This document shows, piece by piece, positions 60,662-64,000 of a stretch of DNA of 64,000 bases. The stretch's first letter is position 1, and every line of letters begins with the position of its first letter. A program made the position numbers and the translations under genes. Location of the stretch: contig NZ_PDZC01000007.1 of the NCBI RefSeq assembly GCF_002743375.1, positions 118,588 to 182,587 on the forward strand. Direction: 5' to 3'. The notes under the pieces are model-generated. The model did not search any database. It worked only from the letters and a program-made list of their open reading frames with translations, and was not told where the DNA came from. Source of the stretch: Sporosarcina sp. P34. Its GTDB lineage: Bacteria; Bacillota; Bacilli; Bacillales_A; Planococcaceae.

Positions 60662-62041
60662 TTACAGTGTAGGTAAATACACGATAAATGTTGTACCTAC
60701 ATCTAACTCACTGATTACTTCTATTCGGCCGTCATGAAGTCGCACTACTTGTTCAACTATAGATAATCCCAGGCCTGTTCCTTCTACTTCACGCGTTCTC
60801 GAGTGATCCGCACGATAGAAACGATCAAATATTCGGTTCTTGGTTTCAGAGGACATGCCAATTCCTGTGTCTTCAATAGAGAAACAGATTTCATTTGCTT
60901 TCTCGGTCAGTCGGATATCAATCGTTTCTCCATCCGGTGAATACTTCAATGCATTCGACAATAAATTCTCCCATACTTTCTCAAGAAAAGCAGGATCACC
61001 TTTATACGTGACCTCTTCAGTTTCGAGCATGACGGAAATCTCTTTTTCTTGCAATAACCACTGAAACTTCCGAACTGTTTCCTTTACTTGCTGATCCACA
61101 CGGAATACTCTTTTCTCCAGTGGGGAGACTAGTTGATCGAGTGACGTCAGCAATAATAACTGCTTTGTCAAAGTTGAAAGTCTTTCTGTTTCTGATTGAA
61201 TAATTCCTGCATAACGTATGCGTTCATTAGCCGGCAGCTCTTCGTCCGATAATAAGTCTGCATAGCCTTTAATATTCAATAGGGGTGACTGAAAATCATG
61301 TGACACATCACTTACAAATGCTTTTCGAATTTGGTCGTTATCACTTAAACGATCAACCATCTGTTGAAAACTTTTTGCCAGTTGCCCAATTTCGTCACGT
61401 CGTTCAATCGACAGCTTGCTAGTAAATTGCTCTTCACCGACCTTCTTCGTCGCTCTTGTCAATACGATAATTGGTGCAATCAACTTACGAGCCACAACTA
61501 GCATGGCAAGAATACTGATAATTGCCATGACAATGACCATGCCACCAAGTAAATAGTGAATTTCCGTAAAGAGCATTTTAATATCTGGCCGCAAAAATAA
61601 TGCATACGTCTGGCCTTTGTACATAAAAGGTACACCTACTGTATTAGCAGACTCATTAGAGAAATAACCCGTTACAAATGTCTCTGCCTTCTGCTCCCGC
61701 ATACCATGGTAGACTTCACCACTATAGACCTTCTGAATCGCTTGTTCTTCAAGATTATCATCGCGGAACGCTTCTCCATAGACAGTCGAGTTGCCGGTAG
61801 GCAGTTTGACTAGCAATTTATAACCTACTCCAGCCAGCATATCGAAGTATGCCGGCAAATCTATACTATCATTCGCTTCAATGAACAATGCAATCTCCTC
61901 GGCAACTTTAACATTCTTCGCATCGTTCTCACCTTTTAAGTATCGATGATAGTATGTATTGACGGCCAGGAATGCTACAATCGCACTCGCCAGCATAATA
62001 CCAACCGTTATAACAACAAACTTCCCATACAACGACTTCAT
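60662..62041 (-). CDS. hssS: HssS-type heme-responsive sensor histidine kinase
   Basis: A 459-residue kinase. Membrane segments lie at about 8-28 and 163-185, flanking an extracytoplasmic sensor with YHGMREQKAETFVTGYF and TYALFLRPDIKMLF, stretches I recognise from staphylococcal HssS. A HAMP domain (about 185-238) precedes the DHp helix with His248 in SDVSHDFQSPLLNIKGY. The ATP-binding domain has NLLSNALKYSP, DTGIGM and GTGLGLSIV. HssS responds to heme exposure and activates HssR, which induces hrtBA. Its start overlaps the hssR stop by four bases. Confidence 0.92.
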   Translation of the reverse strand: MKSLYGKFVVITVGIMLASAIVAFLAVNTYYHRYLKGENDAKNVKVAEEIALFIEANDSIDLPAYFDMLAGVGYKLLVKLPTGNSTVYGEAFRDDNLEEQAIQKVYSGEVYHGMREQKAETFVTGYFSNESANTVGVPFMYKGQTYALFLRPDIKMLFTEIHYLLGGMVIVMAIISILAMLVVARKLIAPIIVLTRATKKVGEEQFTSKLSIERRDEIGQLAKSFQQMVDRLSDNDQIRKAFVSDVSHDFQSPLLNIKGYADLLSDEELPANERIRYAGIIQSETERLSTLTKQLLLLTSLDQLVSPLEKRVFRVDQQVKETVRKFQWLLQEKEISVMLETEEVTYKGDPAFLEKVWENLLSNALKYSPDGETIDIRLTEKANEICFSIEDTGIGMSSETKNRIFDRFYRADHSRTREVEGTGLGLSIVEQVVRLHDGRIEVISELDVGTTFIVYLPTL

Positions 62042-62709
62042 TCCGAAACCTCAAGCTTATAACCAACACCACGTATCGTTACAATTTTCACTTGATCCGT
62101 AAGCTTCTCGAGCTTATCGCGTAAACGCTTGATATGGACACTCAGCGTCTGCTCATCCCCCTCGTAATCAAAGCCCCAAACACGCTCTACTAACACTTCT
62201 CGTGTAAATACCTGACTATGACGAGAAGCCAGTACCGACAACAATTCAAACTCCTTTAATGGAAGTAGCAATGACTTCGTACCAAGCACCACTTCATAAC
62301 TCTGTCGATTGATCACCAAAGGACCGACCTGAATCATCCGATCCACTGCTTTGTCATAACGTCGCAAAATGGCATGGATGCGAAATAATAACTCTTTCCG
62401 CTCAAATGGCTTCACAAGATAATCATCCGATCCGGCCAAAAAACCGCGCTCCTTATCTTCCATCTCGCCTTTAGCCGTCAGCAATAAAACTGGAATTTCC
62501 GTATCTTCACGGAGTTTCTTCGTTAGCATATAGCCGTCCATGCCTGGCATCATCACATCTACCACCGCTAAGTCTGGCCATTCCTTCTCTACCACCTCAA
62601 GCGCTTCAAGTCCATTCATCGCCTTCACAACGGTATATCCCGCCTGTCGTAAATGAATACTAACTAACTCCAAAATATGTATATCGTCATCTACTACTAA
62701 GATCTTCAT
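62038..62709 (-). CDS. hssR: HssR-type response regulator
   Basis: A 223-residue OmpR-family regulator. The receiver has DDD at 7-9, phospho-acceptor Asp51 in VVDVMMPGMDGY, and Lys in DDYLVKPFERKELLF. The winged-helix domain has FTREVLVERVWGFDYEGDEQ and SVHIKRLRDKLEKL, as in S. aureus HssR. Predicted targets in this window are the boxes at 2117-2136 and 60636-60655. It overlaps yihY upstream by four bases, which places the kinase system in that operon. Confidence 0.92.
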   Translation of the reverse strand: MKILVVDDDIHILELVSIHLRQAGYTVVKAMNGLEALEVVEKEWPDLAVVDVMMPGMDGYMLTKKLREDTEIPVLLLTAKGEMEDKERGFLAGSDDYLVKPFERKELLFRIHAILRRYDKAVDRMIQVGPLVINRQSYEVVLGTKSLLLPLKEFELLSVLASRHSQVFTREVLVERVWGFDYEGDEQTLSVHIKRLRDKLEKLTDQVKIVTIRGVGYKLEVSE

Positions 62710-63512
62710 TTAGACCGTCCCTTTCTTTTACACTCTGCATTCAACAAACCTGAAAGAATTATAATCACTGCCGTTAAATAAAACCATAACACCAGCATGA
62801 TAATTCCAGCTAACTGTCCATATAGCCTTGAATAATCTACCCTTGATACATACTCTCCGAATAATAAGGACACGAACTGCCAGCCAAATGCTGAAAGTAA
62901 TGCCCCCGGCAACGCTTCTTTCCATCTCATCTTTCCGGTCGGCATAAGTTGATAAAATAACAAGAAGAACAAAAGTAAAAAGAATGTACCTAGACCCCAT
63001 TTTATATTAGGCCAAATGTACAACCAACCTTCCCATGCGTCTAGTACATCATAATATGCGATAACGGTATGCATAAGATTTTCAATCAACGGCAAAAATA
63101 GCGACATAGGTACGATTAGCATGAAAAGAACTGTTACGCCAAGATTACGGATTATACTTATCCATAGAGGCTGCTGAGAAAGCCTCCGATTCGCAATGTC
63201 CAATGAACGGGCAAATGATTGTACGGCGACCGATGTCGTCCATAATGCAGCGAGCACACTGAGTGCAAGCAATTTACCATGACTTTTATAGAGTACGGAC
63301 TGGACGCTTTGCTCGATCAGTTGAAAAGATTCATCTGGCACAAATGGATGTAGTAACGCTAAAATACTAGCCTCTTCCACAGGCAGAAATTGCACAATAG
63401 ACAGCACTACAAGCAAAAAGGGCAATACTGAAAGCAATAAATAATAAGCATTCTGCGCTGCCTGATCAAAAAAGCGTTCTTTAAAGAAGCGTTTAATTAT
63501 CGTCATGATCAT
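62706..63512 (-). CDS. YihY/BrkB-family membrane protein
   Basis: A 268-residue integral membrane protein of the YihY (formerly ribonuclease BN) family. Six hydrophobic segments are seen, with QNAYYLLLSVLPFLLVVLSI, PTGKMRWKEALPGALLSAFGWQ and YGQLAGIIMLVLWFYLTAVI as family segments. The role is unknown; the RNase BN label is historical and wrong. GGAGGGG lies five bases before the ATG. The end overlaps the hssR start, an unusual linkage of a YihY protein with a heme-sensing system. Confidence 0.88.
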   Translation of the reverse strand: MIMTIIKRFFKERFFDQAAQNAYYLLLSVLPFLLVVLSIVQFLPVEEASILALLHPFVPDESFQLIEQSVQSVLYKSHGKLLALSVLAALWTTSVAVQSFARSLDIANRRLSQQPLWISIIRNLGVTVLFMLIVPMSLFLPLIENLMHTVIAYYDVLDAWEGWLYIWPNIKWGLGTFFLLLFFLLFYQLMPTGKMRWKEALPGALLSAFGWQFVSLLFGEYVSRVDYSRLYGQLAGIIMLVLWFYLTAVIIILSGLLNAECKRKGRSK

Positions 63513-63748
63513 AGAATCCCCTCCACTGCTATCGTACGTATCTTACTATTAATATACCCCAACAAGCTATAGACTATTAGGTTAAATGAAATGTTTATAT
63601 TGAAATTTATTGTTTATTAGAAGAACTAATGAAAAGGATGAGTGTGTGGAAAGTAATTGGTTGAAGTGACTTTGCATTGGAATTACATGGCCATTAGTCA
63701 TGAATTAAAGTGCAGATAAGCGGAGCAAAAGTGTGTCTGGAAGGCTTT

Positions 63749-63884
63749 ATTGAGCGGGTTAACGAAACGATAGAGCGCATGGCACGCTTCATAGAGCGAA
63801 TAAACGAGACGATAGAGCACATGACATGCTTAATAGAGCAGTTAGGCAAGACGATAGAGCGCTTACCATGATTTATTGAGCACC
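63749..63884 (+). repeat. 21-base tandem degenerate repeat, right copy
   Basis: GAGCG or GAGCA recurs at 63752, 63773, 63794, 63815, 63836, 63857 and 63878, always 21 bases apart. Neighbouring units alternate (AACGAAACG-like, then CATGGCACGCTT-like), giving a 42-base super-period. The plus strand is open from a GTG at 63710 to a stop at 63871 and would encode IERxxxx repeats (53 residues), but no ribosome site is seen. Within alternate units AGCG/CGCT and AGCA/TGCT could pair. The 63513-63748 stretch before it has no supported gene. Confidence 0.82.
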
Positions 63885-63941
63885 TAACCAAGATCGACAA
63901 TCTCTCGACTCTGAACTTAGTTCATATTTAGTATTAAACAC

Positions 63942-63970
63942 AAAAAAGCCACTCCCCAAAGGGAATGGCT
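63942..63970 (-). terminator. Terminator of the rRNA operon
   Basis: On the minus strand AGCCATTCCC and GGGGAGTGGCT pair imperfectly around TTT, followed by six T. It directly follows the 5S rRNA gene. Confidence 0.85.
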
Positions 63971-63975
63971 TCGCA

Positions 63976-64000
63976 TGCCTAGCAACGTCCTACTCTCACA
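63976..64000 (-). rRNA. rrf: 5S rRNA, 3' end only
   Basis: The minus strand reads TGTGAGAGTAGGACGTTGC and on to TAGGC, the conserved 3' end of Firmicute 5S rRNA. The rest of the gene, and presumably the rRNA operon, lies beyond the right edge. Confidence 0.92.

Overview
The window looks like a chromosome segment of a low-to-mid-GC Gram-positive bacterium, most likely a Sporosarcina-like member of the Planococcaceae. Pointers are strong AGGAGG-type ribosome binding sites, a T-box leader before leuA, B. subtilis-type genes (yqeY, glnKL-like, yitT, ferredoxin-NADP reductase of the YumC type), and an HssRS/HrtBA heme-stress system. The genus is inferred from gene content only.

Layout. 0-5 kb: end of an alpha/beta hydrolase gene, the hrtBA heme-efflux operon, and a two-gene ABC importer whose permease is fused to its binding domain (OpuC/EgtUV type). 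5-19.6 kb: housekeeping and membrane genes (lipoprotein, yqeY, topB, a short-type proS, a dicarboxylate/glutamate symporter beside a GlnKL-like two-component system, EamA, YitT and AbgT transporters, nitroreductase). 19.6-32 kb: two BCCT transporters, a YedE/YedF pair, and a minus-strand operon of ferredoxin reductase, ferredoxin, CntA-like Rieske oxygenase, aldehyde dehydrogenase and D-malate/tartrate dehydrogenase. A sigma-54 activator is encoded divergently, with a recognisable -24/-12 promoter between them. This reads as a carnitine-to-pyruvate pathway. 32-51.4 kb: a phenylacetate catabolic island with paaK, a five-gene Liv-type ABC importer, a second ferredoxin/reductase pair, paaABCD, an EthD-like gene, three crotonases, an aldehyde dehydrogenase, paaH, paaJ, paaX, paaY and a nitronate monooxygenase-like gene. 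51.9-60 kb: leuA with a T-box, a stalk-domain secreted protein, a second topoisomerase III, and a cardiolipin synthase. 60-64 kb: a four-TM heme-copper-oxidase-like protein, hssS, hssR, yihY, a tandem repeat, and the 3' end of a 5S rRNA gene.

How the parts connect. (1) hrtBA at the left and the small membrane-protein gene at the right share the same 9-2-9 direct repeat and an identically placed -10 box, which ties them into one predicted HssR regulon 58 kb apart. (2) The carnitine-type and phenylacetate-type oxygenases each sit beside their own near-identical ferredoxin plus ferredoxin reductase, and neither cluster has the usual fused reductase (CntB or PaaE). (3) Three phenylacetate transcription units share a TATAAC-N26/27-GTTATA inverted repeat, the best candidate for the PaaX operator. 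(4) Two intergenic sites carry the same type of 21-base tandem repeat.

Damage. A small membrane-protein gene near 23.2 kb and the 5' end of the BCCT gene near 21.2 kb each look frameshifted by one base. Longer stretches without genes are described in the feature list.
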